Positions 23,190-31,588 of a stretch of 64,000 nt of DNA are shown here, piece after piece (position 1 is the first letter of the stretch; each line of letters starts with the position of its first letter). The stretch is from Rhodococcus jostii NBRC 16295 (GTDB taxonomy: Bacteria; Actinomycetota; Actinomycetes; Mycobacteriales; Mycobacteriaceae). Under the pieces are notes generated by a model. That model did no database searches, was not told the origin of the DNA, and saw only the letters and a list, made by a program, of their open reading frames with translations. Location of the stretch: the NCBI RefSeq assembly GCF_001894825.1, contig NZ_BCWY01000001.1, forward strand, positions 1-64,000. Reading direction: 5' to 3'. A program made the position numbers and the translations under genes.

Positions 23190-24482
23190 TTACCGCCTTC
23201 CTGCCGCCGCCATCTCGGTGATCGGCTCGGCCTGTGCCGGCCAGACGCGTGTGGCGAGTAGTCCTGCGAGTGTAGCGAGGACGGTCAACGCGGCGGCCGC
23301 GGTGACCTGCCCGACCTGCGCGCCCACCCACCCGGCGAGCGGGTAGGTGAGGATGAAGCAGGCGTGTGAGAGCGAGAACTGGGCGGTGAACACCGCACTC
23401 CGGTTCTGCTCGTCGGATTCGTAGCGCAGCAGCCGCGCGGACGGGGTGTTGATCATCGACGTCCCGGCGCCGAGGACGATCCAGATCCCGGCCAACAGTG
23501 GCCAACCCAGCGTCGGGGCGGGGGCGGTGAGCAGCATCAGTGCGGCGGCGGCCAGTCCGACCGGCAGCACCGCGGACCCGGTCAGCATGAGCCGCCGGTC
23601 CGGTACCGCGGCCAGTACCCGCGGCACCGCCAGCGCGATGAGCATCGATCCGCCGCCGAAGCAGCCGAGCGCGACCGCGACCCCGGTGTTCGACCCGCCC
23701 AGCAGGTCCCGCACGTAGACGACGGTGTTGACCACCACGAGTGCGGTCGCGGCGGCGACGACCATGTTCATGGCGAGCAGTCCGCGCAAGACGGGGCGAC
23801 CGAGCATCACCCGCGCGCCGAGCGTGATGCGGTGGATCAGCGGCACCGACCGGTCCGCCGGGGCGGGGCGCGGCAGCACGGTGCTCATCACCAGCAGCGC
23901 CGACCCGACGAACCCGGCGACGGTGCCGAGGAACAGGTAGTTGTAGCTGATCATCGTGAGCAGGGCGGCGGCGAGGATCGGGCTGAGCAGGGACTCGAGG
24001 TCGTAGGCCAGCCGCGAGAGCGACAGCGCCCGGGTGTAGTCCTCCTGCTTGACCAGCACCGCCGGAATCACCGACTGGAACGCCGGGGTGAACGTCGCCG
24101 ACGCCGCCTGCAGCAGGAAGATCAGCACGTAGATCTGCCAGGTCTGATCCACCAGCGGCAGCAGAACTGCGATGGCTGCCCGGATCGCGTCCGCCCCGAT
24201 GAGCAGCGCCTTGCGCGGCACCCGGTCGGTGACCGCGGAGATCACCGGTGCTACGCCGACGTAGGCGACCATCTTGATCGCCAACGCCGTCCCGAGCACC
24301 GCCCCGGCATCGGCGCCGGCCAGGTCGTAGGCCAGCAAGCCCAGCGCCACGGTCAGCAGACCGGTACCCACCAGGGCCACGATCTGCGCTGCGAACAACC
24401 GGCCGAACGTGCGATGACGCAACACCTCGAGCACCTTGGGGACCTCCAGACTTCTCTTCCCAATGACCGTCGTCTCGACCAT
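23190..24482 (-). CDS. MFS exporter, putative metal efflux
   Basis: A 430-residue major facilitator with about 12 membrane segments. It opens RHRTFGRLFAAQIVALVGTGLLTVALGLLAYDL and has a typical TM2-3 loop (VTDRVPRKALLIGADAIRA). It belongs to the drug/solute exporter type in which the substrate cannot be read from sequence, but the coupled ArsR-family sensor with a Zn/Co/Ni alpha5 site suggests metal or metal-chelate export. The ATG at 24482 lies just after TATAGG and a TGCGCA dyad, so the mRNA may be nearly leaderless; a longer frame back to 24677 overlaps the divergent gene and is rejected. Confidence 0.88.
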   Translation of the reverse strand: MVETTVIGKRSLEVPKVLEVLRHRTFGRLFAAQIVALVGTGLLTVALGLLAYDLAGADAGAVLGTALAIKMVAYVGVAPVISAVTDRVPRKALLIGADAIRAAIAVLLPLVDQTWQIYVLIFLLQAASATFTPAFQSVIPAVLVKQEDYTRALSLSRLAYDLESLLSPILAAALLTMISYNYLFLGTVAGFVGSALLVMSTVLPRPAPADRSVPLIHRITLGARVMLGRPVLRGLLAMNMVVAAATALVVVNTVVYVRDLLGGSNTGVAVALGCFGGGSMLIALAVPRVLAAVPDRRLMLTGSAVLPVGLAAAALMLLTAPAPTLGWPLLAGIWIVLGAGTSMINTPSARLLRYESDEQNRSAVFTAQFSLSHACFILTYPLAGWVGAQVGQVTAAAALTVLATLAGLLATRVWPAQAEPITEMAAAGRR

Positions 24483-24493
24483 AATCCTATATG

Positions 24494-24507
24494 TGCGCAC
24501 TTGCGCA
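24494..24507 (-). promoter_or_regulatory. operator dyad upstream of MFS-arsR operon
   Basis: TGCGCA-CT-TGCGCA, a perfect dyad of two self-complementary hexamers, 12 bases before the exporter start codon and next to TATAGG on the minus strand. Position and symmetry fit the binding site of the ArsR/SmtB protein encoded in the same operon. Confidence 0.6.
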
Positions 24508-24582
24508 ACCATGTGGGGTTTGCGGGCGGTCTCGAGGAGGAACGTTCCGGGTAAAGAACGCAGGTCAAGCGAGGAGCTGGTG

Positions 24583-24843
24583 ATGAGTGCGGCGTCGAGT
24601 CTCGAGGTCGAGGATCTGCGGTGGGGCTGGGCCCTGGCCGGATTCGCTGTCGGTTGCGGCCTGGTGCTGGTGCTCACCCCGATCTATCTGGTGCTGGCCG
24701 CGGCCGGCCTCGGGCTCGCCGGGCTGGCCGTCTTCCATTTCGCCGGGCACCGCGTGGCCGGAGCGCGGCTGGCCTCGCTCGGGCTGGGTGTGCTGATCCC
24801 GGCCTGTGCCGTCGCGGCCGTCCAGGGCATCAACTCCCTCTGA
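24583..24843 (+). CDS. small membrane protein
   Basis: An 86-residue protein with two or three hydrophobic segments (~17-33, 35-50, 62-80), starting at ATG 24583 behind GAGGAG. It is divergent from the MFS exporter and directly upstream of a methyltransferase gene (20-base gap), so it may share the operator region at 24494 and be cotranscribed with the methyltransferase. No family is recognised. The sequence is Gly/Ala/Leu/Val rich with few charges. Confidence 0.7.
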   Translation: MSAASSLEVEDLRWGWALAGFAVGCGLVLVLTPIYLVLAAAGLGLAGLAVFHFAGHRVAGARLASLGLGVLIPACAVAAVQGINSL

Positions 24844-24862
24844 GGCGATCGAGGAGACTGCG

Positions 24863-25525
24863 ATGGGACTGGGGGCGCGGCTTCTGGGCGATGGGCACGG
24901 TCACGCCGACGACGCCAGCGGCGGGCTGATCCGCCGGGCGCGCCTGTGCGAAATCTGCTCCGCGGCCGCGTTTGCGGGACGGCGCCGCCGGGTCTTCGAC
25001 CGACTGGCCGCACTGAGCGGCGTCGGCCCGGGGGATCGGGTCCTCGATGTGGGGTGCGGCACCGGGTTTTTCGCGACCCGCCTGGCCGCGGCTGTGCAGC
25101 CGGGCGGGCGGGTCGACGGCATCGACCCGTCCCCACCGATGATCGACTACGCCGCCGGCCGCGGCGCTGCCCACTGCGTGTTCACCGTCGCCGCCGCCGA
25201 AGCGCTCCCGTTCGAGGACGCCACCTTCGACGTGGTGACCTCCACCCTGGTCATCCACCACATCACACCCGGCAACCGGGCGACCGCGCTGGCCGAGATG
25301 GCGCGGGTGCTGCGCCCGGGCGGGCACCTGCTGGTCGCCGACTTCCGGCCCCCGGCGAACCCGGTCGCCGCCCACCTGATCAGCGCCCTCGCCGGGCATG
25401 CCATGGCGCACAACCCGATCGGCGAACTCACCGGCCTGATCGAGCGGGCCGGGCTCCGGGTCACCGGCACCGGCGATCACCGCCCCTGGCTGCACTACCT
25501 GCGTGCCGACAAACCGTCCTCGTGA
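24863..25525 (+). CDS. class I SAM-dependent methyltransferase
   Basis: A 220-residue methyltransferase. Motif I (RVLDVGCGTGFFATRL, about residues 57-72), an acidic post-I residue (GRVDGIDPSP), motif II-like (FDVVTSTLVIHHI) and LRPGGHLLVADF (motif III) are all in order, as in UbiE/Methyltransf_11 proteins. The substrate is unknown. It begins with ATG 24863 behind GAGGAG. A CEICS pair of cysteines near residue 30 is unusual for the family and might bind metal. It is encoded with a small membrane protein and near metal exporters. Confidence 0.85.
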   Translation: MGLGARLLGDGHGHADDASGGLIRRARLCEICSAAAFAGRRRRVFDRLAALSGVGPGDRVLDVGCGTGFFATRLAAAVQPGGRVDGIDPSPPMIDYAAGRGAAHCVFTVAAAEALPFEDATFDVVTSTLVIHHITPGNRATALAEMARVLRPGGHLLVADFRPPANPVAAHLISALAGHAMAHNPIGELTGLIERAGLRVTGTGDHRPWLHYLRADKPSS

Positions 25526-25625
25526 CCGGCCCAGGCGAATACGTTGAGCTGAACCGCACACCCTGCCCGCCTCCGGCGACGGTGTACACGCTGCGGGTAT
25601 CGGGCACCGGTCTTACCGTGGGCCG

Positions 25626-26045
25626 ATGGGAATGGGTCTGCTGATACTCGACCTGCCGCGCGCCTGGCCGCGGCACACCGCCTTGGCCACCGCGGCCGAC
25701 GAGCTCCGCGACCGCGGCATCGAGGACTGGTCCGGTCTCGAACTGCGCGCCACCGCATCCACCGGCACCGACCTGATCCGCCGGTTCACCTTCACCTACT
25801 GGGCCGAGGCGACCGCCGCGCGCACCCATCACGGCGGCTACCTGGACCTGTGGGAGCGTCTCGATCCCGCCGAACGCGCCGCGCTCATGCACGTCGCCTC
25901 CGGTACCGCCGTCAGCGCGGACGTCACCACCCTGCTGGTCCGCGCGGCGGGCGAGGGTTTCCTGCCGCGTGATCGGGACGGTCACCCCCGGCTGCCGCGC
26001 AGCCTGCGCCACTTCCTGCGCGCGATGGACGACCGCCGCCGCTGA
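25626..26045 (+). CDS. hypothetical protein, intact copy
   Basis: A 139-residue soluble protein with no recognised domain. Landmarks are LILDLPRAWPRHTALATAADELRDRG, LIRRFTFTYWAEATAARTHHGG and MHVASGTAVSADVTTLLVRAAGEGFLPRDRDG. The last block recurs in a degenerate, start-less form at 49838-49948, which shows that this is a family with a second, broken member in the window. The start could be ATG 25626 or 25632. It stands alone between the methyltransferase and znuA. Confidence 0.65.
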   Translation: MGMGLLILDLPRAWPRHTALATAADELRDRGIEDWSGLELRATASTGTDLIRRFTFTYWAEATAARTHHGGYLDLWERLDPAERAALMHVASGTAVSADVTTLLVRAAGEGFLPRDRDGHPRLPRSLRHFLRAMDDRRR

Positions 26046-26111
26046 CACCGCCCGCACAGGAAAGTCGGAGCGGCGGGGGCGCTGCATGGTCCGGACCGCA
26101 CCCAGGCTTTA

Positions 26112-26128
26112 ATGGTAATGGTTCCCAT
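26112..26128 (+). promoter_or_regulatory. Zur-like operator upstream of znuA
   Basis: ATGGTAATGGTTCCCAT forms an interrupted dyad (ATGG-x-AA ... TT-x-CCAT) about 47 bases before the znuA start. It resembles actinobacterial Zur boxes built around AATGATAATCATT. A similar, perfect box is at 50550-50562. Confidence 0.6.
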
Positions 26129-26174
26129 GTTTATTTGATTGCTGCGGCCGACCCGCAGCCCGTAAGGAGTACCC

Positions 26175-27149
26175 GTGCGTGCGTTCCGGTCCCCCCACCT
26201 TCCCGCTGCTGCCGTGGGCCTGTCCCTGGTCGCGGCATTGACCGCGGCGTGCGGCTCCGGCACGGACGCTGCGGCCGGCCCGGTGACCGTCGTGGCCTCC
26301 ACCGATGTGTGGGGAAGCGTCGCCCAGGCCGTCGCGGGCGAGGAGATCGAGGTCACCTCGATCATCACCGAGCCCTCCGCGGACCCGCACTCGTTCGAGA
26401 CCAGCCCGTCCGATGCGGCCGCCATCTCCGATGCCTCCCTCGTCGTCTACAACGGCGGCGGATACGACTCGTTCATCGACGACGTGCTGGGCAGCCAGGC
26501 CGGGGAGGGTGAGCGGCGGACCGTCAACGCCGTCGAACTGCTCGAAACCGAGGCGCACCCCGACGAGGCCGCGAACGCGGATCGACCGGCGCCCACCGAC
26601 GGCGAAGCCGACGAGCACGGACACGGCGAGACCAACGAGCACGTCTGGTACGACATGCACACCGTCGACGCCGTCGCACACGCCATCGCCGGGCAACTCG
26701 GACAGCTCGACCCCGACAACGCCACCACCTACCAGGCCAACGCTGATGTCTTTTCCGGCCAACTCGGGCAGGTTACGACGATCACCGACACCATCGCGGC
26801 CACCCACCGCGACGCGCCGGTCGCGCAGACCGAACCGATCGCCCACTACCTCCTCGCCGAATCGGGCCTGGCCGACACCACCCCCGCGGGATTCCTCAGC
26901 GCCGTCGAAAACGGCAACGACCCCGCCGCCGCCGATATCGCAGCCCTCCGTGAACTTTTGGCCGACAAGCGAGTAGAGGCTCTGATGTTCAACGTCCAGA
27001 CCCAGGACGAGGTGACCCAGGACGCACGGGCGACCGCCGAGGCCAACGGGATACCGGTCGTCGAGGTGACCGAAACCCTGCCCGAAGGACTCGACTTCAT
27101 CGGGTGGCAGACCCGCACCGCCGAAGCGCTGGCCGCAGCCCTGCGGTAG
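26175..27149 (+). CDS. znuA: ZnuA-like zinc-binding lipoprotein
   Basis: A 324-residue cluster A-I substrate-binding protein. The lipobox LTAAC puts the lipid Cys at residue 26. The first domain has VVASTDVWGSVAQAVAGEEIEVTSII and ADPHSFETSPSDA, whose His is a zinc ligand. A short acidic, His-containing loop (DEHGHGETNEHVWYD) precedes the second domain, as in ZnuA, and a further ligand region lies in EPIAHYLLAESGL. GTG 26175 has AAGGAG upstream. No permease or ATPase gene follows; partners must lie elsewhere, or the protein only scavenges zinc. The upstream Zur-like dyad supports zinc control. Confidence 0.88.
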   Translation: MRAFRSPHLPAAAVGLSLVAALTAACGSGTDAAAGPVTVVASTDVWGSVAQAVAGEEIEVTSIITEPSADPHSFETSPSDAAAISDASLVVYNGGGYDSFIDDVLGSQAGEGERRTVNAVELLETEAHPDEAANADRPAPTDGEADEHGHGETNEHVWYDMHTVDAVAHAIAGQLGQLDPDNATTYQANADVFSGQLGQVTTITDTIAATHRDAPVAQTEPIAHYLLAESGLADTTPAGFLSAVENGNDPAAADIAALRELLADKRVEALMFNVQTQDEVTQDARATAEANGIPVVEVTETLPEGLDFIGWQTRTAEALAAALR

Positions 27150-27318
27150 CCGCCCGAGCGGAGATTGTTCGTCACCTCCGGCACCCCGCAGCTACCTGCG
27201 ACTCACCACACGTCGGGGACGGTTCATCACTTGCGGGTGACGCGCGGCGCACGTCCTTCGGGCCACCCTCCGTATTGCAAGTCGAGTGTGCCGGATCGGC
27301 GACGCACGGAGGAGTCCG

Positions 27319-27555
27319 ATGACCCGTTCCGGATCGAGGTGGCCTCCCAATATCAGGGATGCGTTCGTCCTTGCTGGATCGCTGTCCGAGCGGGACCTCG
27401 CAGCGTTCCCGGAACTGCGACTATCTGACGTGAACACCGGAAACACCACCGTCCTTTACGGTCAGATCGACAGCGCCACCGAACTGCGAGCCATGCTGGG
27501 CCGCTTCGATGCCCGCGGCCTGAGCATCATCGAAATGTGGCGTCTACCGGACTGA
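27319..27555 (+). CDS. small hypothetical protein
   Basis: A 78-residue protein from ATG 27319 with GGAGG upstream. Its beta-alpha pattern (DAFVLAGSLSERDLAAFPEL, then TTVLYGQIDSATELRAMLGRFDARGLSIIEMWRLP) looks like a small ferredoxin-like fold, with a strand-helix ending seen in many actinobacterial hypothetical proteins. I cannot assign it to a family. It lies downstream of znuA on the same strand with a 170-base gap. Confidence 0.65.
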   Translation: MTRSGSRWPPNIRDAFVLAGSLSERDLAAFPELRLSDVNTGNTTVLYGQIDSATELRAMLGRFDARGLSIIEMWRLPD

Positions 27556-27675
27556 CGTTCCCGCGCGTGCTGATGCCAGCAGCGCGAAGTGAAGGCCACC
27601 GGAGGTGGGTCAATCCCCGGTCGCCGCAGCTGTTCCTCGTCGGTGAGCGCGTCCCCGACGTGACGGATATCGGAC

Positions 27676-27870
27676 ATGGAGCGGATAGTGAAGGCCATGC
27701 CTGACAACCGTCGCGTCACCGGACTGGATAAGTGGACTACGGAACAGCTCGAAGAATTCCTCGAGGACCACGAGCGCGAGGCCGTGCCACATGCGGACCC
27801 GGGGAAACCGTTGCTCACCTACGACGCGGTACGCGCCGAACTCGCTCGCCGGCGATCCGCGCATCCCTGA
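27676..27870 (+). CDS. small acidic hypothetical protein
   Basis: A 64-residue helical protein (LDKWTTEQLEEFLEDHEREA; YDAVRAELARRRSAHP). An internal ATG at 27697 could also start it. The helix pairs resemble small DNA- or protein-binding modules but no family is evident. It precedes a LuxR-type HTH remnant by 18 bases. Confidence 0.55.
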   Translation: MERIVKAMPDNRRVTGLDKWTTEQLEEFLEDHEREAVPHADPGKPLLTYDAVRAELARRRSAHP

Positions 27871-27888
27871 GGCTCAGAAACCGAAGGA

Positions 27889-28062
27889 TTGCGGTCTCCG
27901 ATCAGAGAGGCCGTTCAGCGGCAGTCCCTGATCGCGAAAACCCATGTCAACCGAGCCATGACCAAGCTCCACACCCGCGGCCGTGCCCAGCTCGTTGTTC
28001 TCGCCTACGAATTCGGCCTGGTGGTCGGTCATTGTCCTGCATGTCCTGAACTCAGACAGGGG
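27889..28062 (+). pseudogene. C-terminal remnant of a LuxR/NarL-type regulator
   Basis: The frame encodes SLIAKTHVNRAMTKLHTRGRAQLVVLAYEFGLV, which is the second half of a LuxR-type helix-turn-helix (the family K-T-H-V-x-R-x-x-x-K-L signature) followed by the usual final helix. The receiver domain and first HTH helix are missing, and the frame runs on into the 3' end of the convergent aspA gene. It is a truncated relic. Confidence 0.65.
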
Positions 28063-28083
28063 TTCGGCCCGGATACCTGCTTC

Positions 28084-29580
28084 TCACACGGGCGCTTCAC
28101 CTTGGAGGAGCGGGGGACGGCAGAAATCGGGTGTCGGTACTTCGACGAGGCCGCGCGCTTTCTTGAAGTGTTCGAGTTGTTGTGGTCGCACGAGAACTTC
28201 CGGTCGCAGCAGCCGCGCTAGCTGGTCTGCGGTCAGGAGCCCGCGTGTGACCACGATGTCCGGAATGCTGCGGCCGGTGGACAGCGATTCCGCAGCAACG
28301 GATGTGGCGGCGGTGTACCCGATGTGCGGGTTCAACGCGGTGATGATGCCGATGGAATTTTCGACATCGGCGCGAAGTTTGTCCGCGTTGGCCGTGATGC
28401 CCGGTACGCATCGCTCCGTGAGAGCCCGGCAGGCTGCACTGAGATGTGTCAGTGATCGAAATAGACTCGAGGCGATGATCGGCTCGAAGGCGTTGAGTTG
28501 GAGTTGGCCTCCTTCTGCGGCCAGGCTGATCGTGACATCGTTGCCGATGACTTCGTAGGCGACCTGATTGACCACCTCTGGCACGACCGGGTTGACTTTG
28601 CCTGGCATGATCGATGATCCCGCTTGGACTGCTGGCAGATTGATTTCACCCAGCCCGGTGCGTGGACCGGAGGAGAGCAGGCGTAGGTCGTTGCAGATCT
28701 TCGACAGTTTGACCGCGGTGCGCTTGAGCACTCCCGACAGCTGAACGAATGATCCGACATCTTGTGTCGACTCGATCAGGTCGGTTGCGGTGGTCAGGGG
28801 TAGGCCGGTGATGGCGCGGAGGGCCTCACAGGCTGTTTCCGCGTACAGCGGGTGGGTGTTGATTCCTGTGCCGATGGCGGTGCCACCGAGGTTGATCTCG
28901 GCGACGAGGCGTTCGGCTTCGAGCAGTCGGTCGGCGTCCTCGGTCACCATCACCGCGTAGGTGCCGAATTCCTGTCCGAGTGTCATGGGGACGGCGTCTT
29001 GGAGCTGAGTGCGGCCCATCTTCACCACGTCGTGAAACTCGGTCGCCTTGATCGCGAACTCGGTGGCGAGGTCTTTCATTGCAGCGCGAAGGTTGTCGAC
29101 GGCGAAGTGCAGCGCGACCTTGATCGCGGTGGGGTAGACGTCGTTGGTGCTCTGACTGAGGTTGACGTCTTCGAGGGGATGGATCTCACGGTACGTTCCG
29201 CGAGGGAGCCCGAGGATTTCCAGTGCCCGGTTGGCGATGACCTCATTGGCGTTCATATTCGTCGACGTGCCCGCGCCACCTTGGATGACATCGACGACGA
29301 ACTGATCGTGGAGCTGCCCATTGCGGATGTCGGTGCAGGCCTGCACGATTGCTGTCATCCGTCGGGTGTCGAGCAGTCCCAGGTGATGATTCGCCCGGGC
29401 TGCGGCCTCCTTGACGCTGGCGAGTGCGGTGATCAATTCGGGGTAGGCGCTGATGGGGGTTCCGGTGATCGCAAAGTTCTCGACCGCCCGCAGGGTGTGA
29501 ACCCCGTAATAGGCGGACTCGGGAACGGTGCGAGTCCCGAGGAGGTCGTGTTCTTCCCGCGTGGCGGGTGGGAGCGGCAT
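28084..29580 (-). CDS. aspA: aspartate ammonia-lyase
   Basis: A 498-residue enzyme of the fumarase/aspartase superfamily converting L-aspartate to fumarate and ammonia. The superfamily signature GSSIMPGKVNP is at residues 321-331, with the mobile catalytic loop Ser. Other matches are GGAGTSTNMNANEVIANRA (~101-119), SQSTNDVYPTA (~142-152) and KMGRTQLQDAVP (~187-198). Full length for AspA. It is the last gene of the minus-strand importer/oxidase operon, 100 bases after an ArsR-family gene, so aspartate is a likely product of the pathway. ATG 29580; GAGAGAAG upstream. Confidence 0.93.
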   Translation of the reverse strand: MPLPPATREEHDLLGTRTVPESAYYGVHTLRAVENFAITGTPISAYPELITALASVKEAAARANHHLGLLDTRRMTAIVQACTDIRNGQLHDQFVVDVIQGGAGTSTNMNANEVIANRALEILGLPRGTYREIHPLEDVNLSQSTNDVYPTAIKVALHFAVDNLRAAMKDLATEFAIKATEFHDVVKMGRTQLQDAVPMTLGQEFGTYAVMVTEDADRLLEAERLVAEINLGGTAIGTGINTHPLYAETACEALRAITGLPLTTATDLIESTQDVGSFVQLSGVLKRTAVKLSKICNDLRLLSSGPRTGLGEINLPAVQAGSSIMPGKVNPVVPEVVNQVAYEVIGNDVTISLAAEGGQLQLNAFEPIIASSLFRSLTHLSAACRALTERCVPGITANADKLRADVENSIGIITALNPHIGYTAATSVAAESLSTGRSIPDIVVTRGLLTADQLARLLRPEVLVRPQQLEHFKKARGLVEVPTPDFCRPPLLQGEAPV

Positions 29581-29680
29581 CGGGTCTTCTCTCTCGAGCA
29601 GATCGGAATAGGAGGGCGGGTATGGCACCTGCGGAATCACACCGGTTCGGCCGCTTTGCGCGAGTATGTCCGCCGGGGTC

Positions 29681-30028
29681 TCACGGGGATTTCTCGTGCG
29701 GCTGCGCGCTGGTGGCCAGGGTGTCGGCGATAAGCCTTGCGGCATAGTCGTTGACGAGTCGGTAGAGCTTTGAAGTTCCGGCTCGGCGGGAGGTCACCAA
29801 GTGCGCGGCACGGAGCTTGGCCAGGTGCCGCGAGACGGTCGATACCGGTGCTCCGACGGTGTCGGCGATCTCGTTCACCTGTCGCTCGCCGGCGGTGAGC
29901 GCCCACACCACGCGGACGCGGGTGGGATCGGAATACAGGACAAACACCTCGACCAGCGATGCCACGTGGTCCGGTGTCCAGTGCGGCTGCGACGAGCCAA
30001 GGGTCGGTGTTTCGGTGTGTTGGAGCAT
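29681..30028 (-). CDS. ArsR-family regulator without metal ligands
   Basis: A 115-residue winged-helix regulator. The recognition helix is APVSTVSRHLAKLRAAHLV, and the N-terminal helix has DPTRVRVVWALTAGERQVNEIA. Neither the CxC motif nor the alpha5 D-x-H...H-x-x-H pattern is present, so it is probably not a metal sensor. It lies between the aldehyde dehydrogenase and aspA on the same strand and may control aspA or the whole operon in response to a metabolite. ATG 30028. Confidence 0.85.
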   Translation of the reverse strand: MLQHTETPTLGSSQPHWTPDHVASLVEVFVLYSDPTRVRVVWALTAGERQVNEIADTVGAPVSTVSRHLAKLRAAHLVTSRRAGTSKLYRLVNDYAARLIADTLATSAQPHEKSP

Positions 30029-30109
30029 CGAGCCTCACTTTCTGCTCGCGCGTCGCGTCGGCGCCGGCCGCGAGTGTGATGAGCGTCTTCGCGCGATGTG
30101 TCGTACCGG

Positions 30110-31588
30110 TCAGGGTTGTTGCGTTCGGACGGCGACTATCTTCGGTTCGGTGAGTGCATCGACTGCACTCCACACACCTTCGCGGCCGATACCGGAGCGT
30201 TTGACCCCACCGAACGGCATGCCGTCGATCCGGAAGTCCGGGCTCGAGTTGATCAGCACTGCCCCGACCCGGAGCCGCGCGGCCAGGTGCAGCGCCAGAT
30301 TGACATCTCGGGTGAACACGCCCGCTTGCAGCCCGGTGTCGACCGCATTCGCCGCGGCGATCGCCGAGTCGATGTCGGTGAACGGGTCGATCATGACCAC
30401 CGGCCCGAACACCTCGTTGGTCCTGATCTGTGCGTCGGCGGGGACGTCGGTGAGCACTGCCGGGGTCACGAACGTGCCGGTGCGGACACCACCGGTCCGC
30501 AACACCGCGCCGCCGGCGACGGCCTCGTCGATCCATCCGGCGACGCGGCGCGCCTGGTGTTCGTCGATGAGGGGACCGATATCGGTAGCCGGATCTCGTT
30601 TACTCCCGACAACCAGGGCCGAAGTGGCTTCGACCACCTGGTCCACCACGGTGCGGTAGAGACGGTCGTGGACGAACACTCGCTGCACCGACAGGCAGTT
30701 CTGGCCGGCCACACCGAATGCGCCGTCGACGATGGACGCGGCGACTTCCTCGGGATCGGCGTCCGCGCAGGCGATCAGCGCGTTGTTCCCCCCGAGTTCC
30801 ATCAGCAGTTTGCGTGCGGGCCCGGCGTGCGCGATCAGGTCGGCTGTCGCCGGGCCACCGGTGAAGGAGACGACGTCGACGGCAGGGTTGGAGACCAGCG
30901 CCTGCCCGGCCGTGTCGCCGGTGACCACCGCAAGGTACTCCGGCGGTACACCGCAGGCGAGAAGGACATCGACGAGCGCGAGCGCGGTCAACGGTGTGGC
31001 CTGAGACGGTTTGAGCACCACGGCATTGCCCGCGATCAAGGCGGGCCCGAGCTTGTGCGCCACCAGGTTGAGTGGATCGTTGAAGGGGGTGATGGCCGCG
31101 ACGACTCCGACGGGTTCGCGGGTGTACCAGCCGGTCCAGCCCTCGCCCCGTGGTGTGTCGTCGAACGCGATGCTGCGGCCGGTCAGTGCGCAGGAGGCTT
31201 GGGCGGAGAGTCGGAGTGTCTCCATCGCGCGGGTGACTTCTCGGTCGGCTTCCCGGAGTGTCTTGGATGACTCTGCGGTGATCAGGCGCGCGAATCGTTC
31301 CCGATCGAGTGCCACTCGTGCGGCCGCCTTCTCGATGGCCTCGCGCCGTTGCCACAGTGGCCAGGACCGCTGTCGGTGGCCGCGGGCGACGAAGGCAATG
31401 GCCTTGTCCACCTCGTGATCGGTGGCGTCCATGACGGTGCCCACCAGGCTGCGGTCCTCGGGATCGTGGACGTGGAGGTGCCGTGCACCATCCCGCCAGA
31501 GCCCCTCCCAGAACCCGCCCGCGAGGGGCTGCCACAGCGAATTCTGCGGTGCGGGTGCGGTATCGGCCGGGGTGACCGTGGATGTCAT
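30110..31588 (-). CDS. NAD(P)-dependent aldehyde dehydrogenase
   Basis: A 492-residue aldehyde dehydrogenase. The nucleophile Cys is in GQNCLSVQR, the general base Glu in LLMELGGNN, and the NAD site in SFTGGPATADLI; PFNDPLNLVAHKLGPALIAGNAVVLKPS gives the cofactor fold. It oxidises an aldehyde to the acid, presumably the one released by the FAD amine oxidase in the same operon; the substrate is inferred. The start ATG overlaps the oppF-type stop by 4 bases, so it is translationally coupled to the importer. Confidence 0.92.
   Translation of the reverse strand: MTSTVTPADTAPAPQNSLWQPLAGGFWEGLWRDGARHLHVHDPEDRSLVGTVMDATDHEVDKAIAFVARGHRQRSWPLWQRREAIEKAAARVALDRERFARLITAESSKTLREADREVTRAMETLRLSAQASCALTGRSIAFDDTPRGEGWTGWYTREPVGVVAAITPFNDPLNLVAHKLGPALIAGNAVVLKPSQATPLTALALVDVLLACGVPPEYLAVVTGDTAGQALVSNPAVDVVSFTGGPATADLIAHAGPARKLLMELGGNNALIACADADPEEVAASIVDGAFGVAGQNCLSVQRVFVHDRLYRTVVDQVVEATSALVVGSKRDPATDIGPLIDEHQARRVAGWIDEAVAGGAVLRTGGVRTGTFVTPAVLTDVPADAQIRTNEVFGPVVMIDPFTDIDSAIAAANAVDTGLQAGVFTRDVNLALHLAARLRVGAVLINSSPDFRIDGMPFGGVKRSGIGREGVWSAVDALTEPKIVAVRTQQP

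Noticed and set aside
23190..24677. Longer MFS start at 24677
   Set aside because: It would cover the operator, the promoter and the divergent membrane-protein gene; homology starts at 24482.
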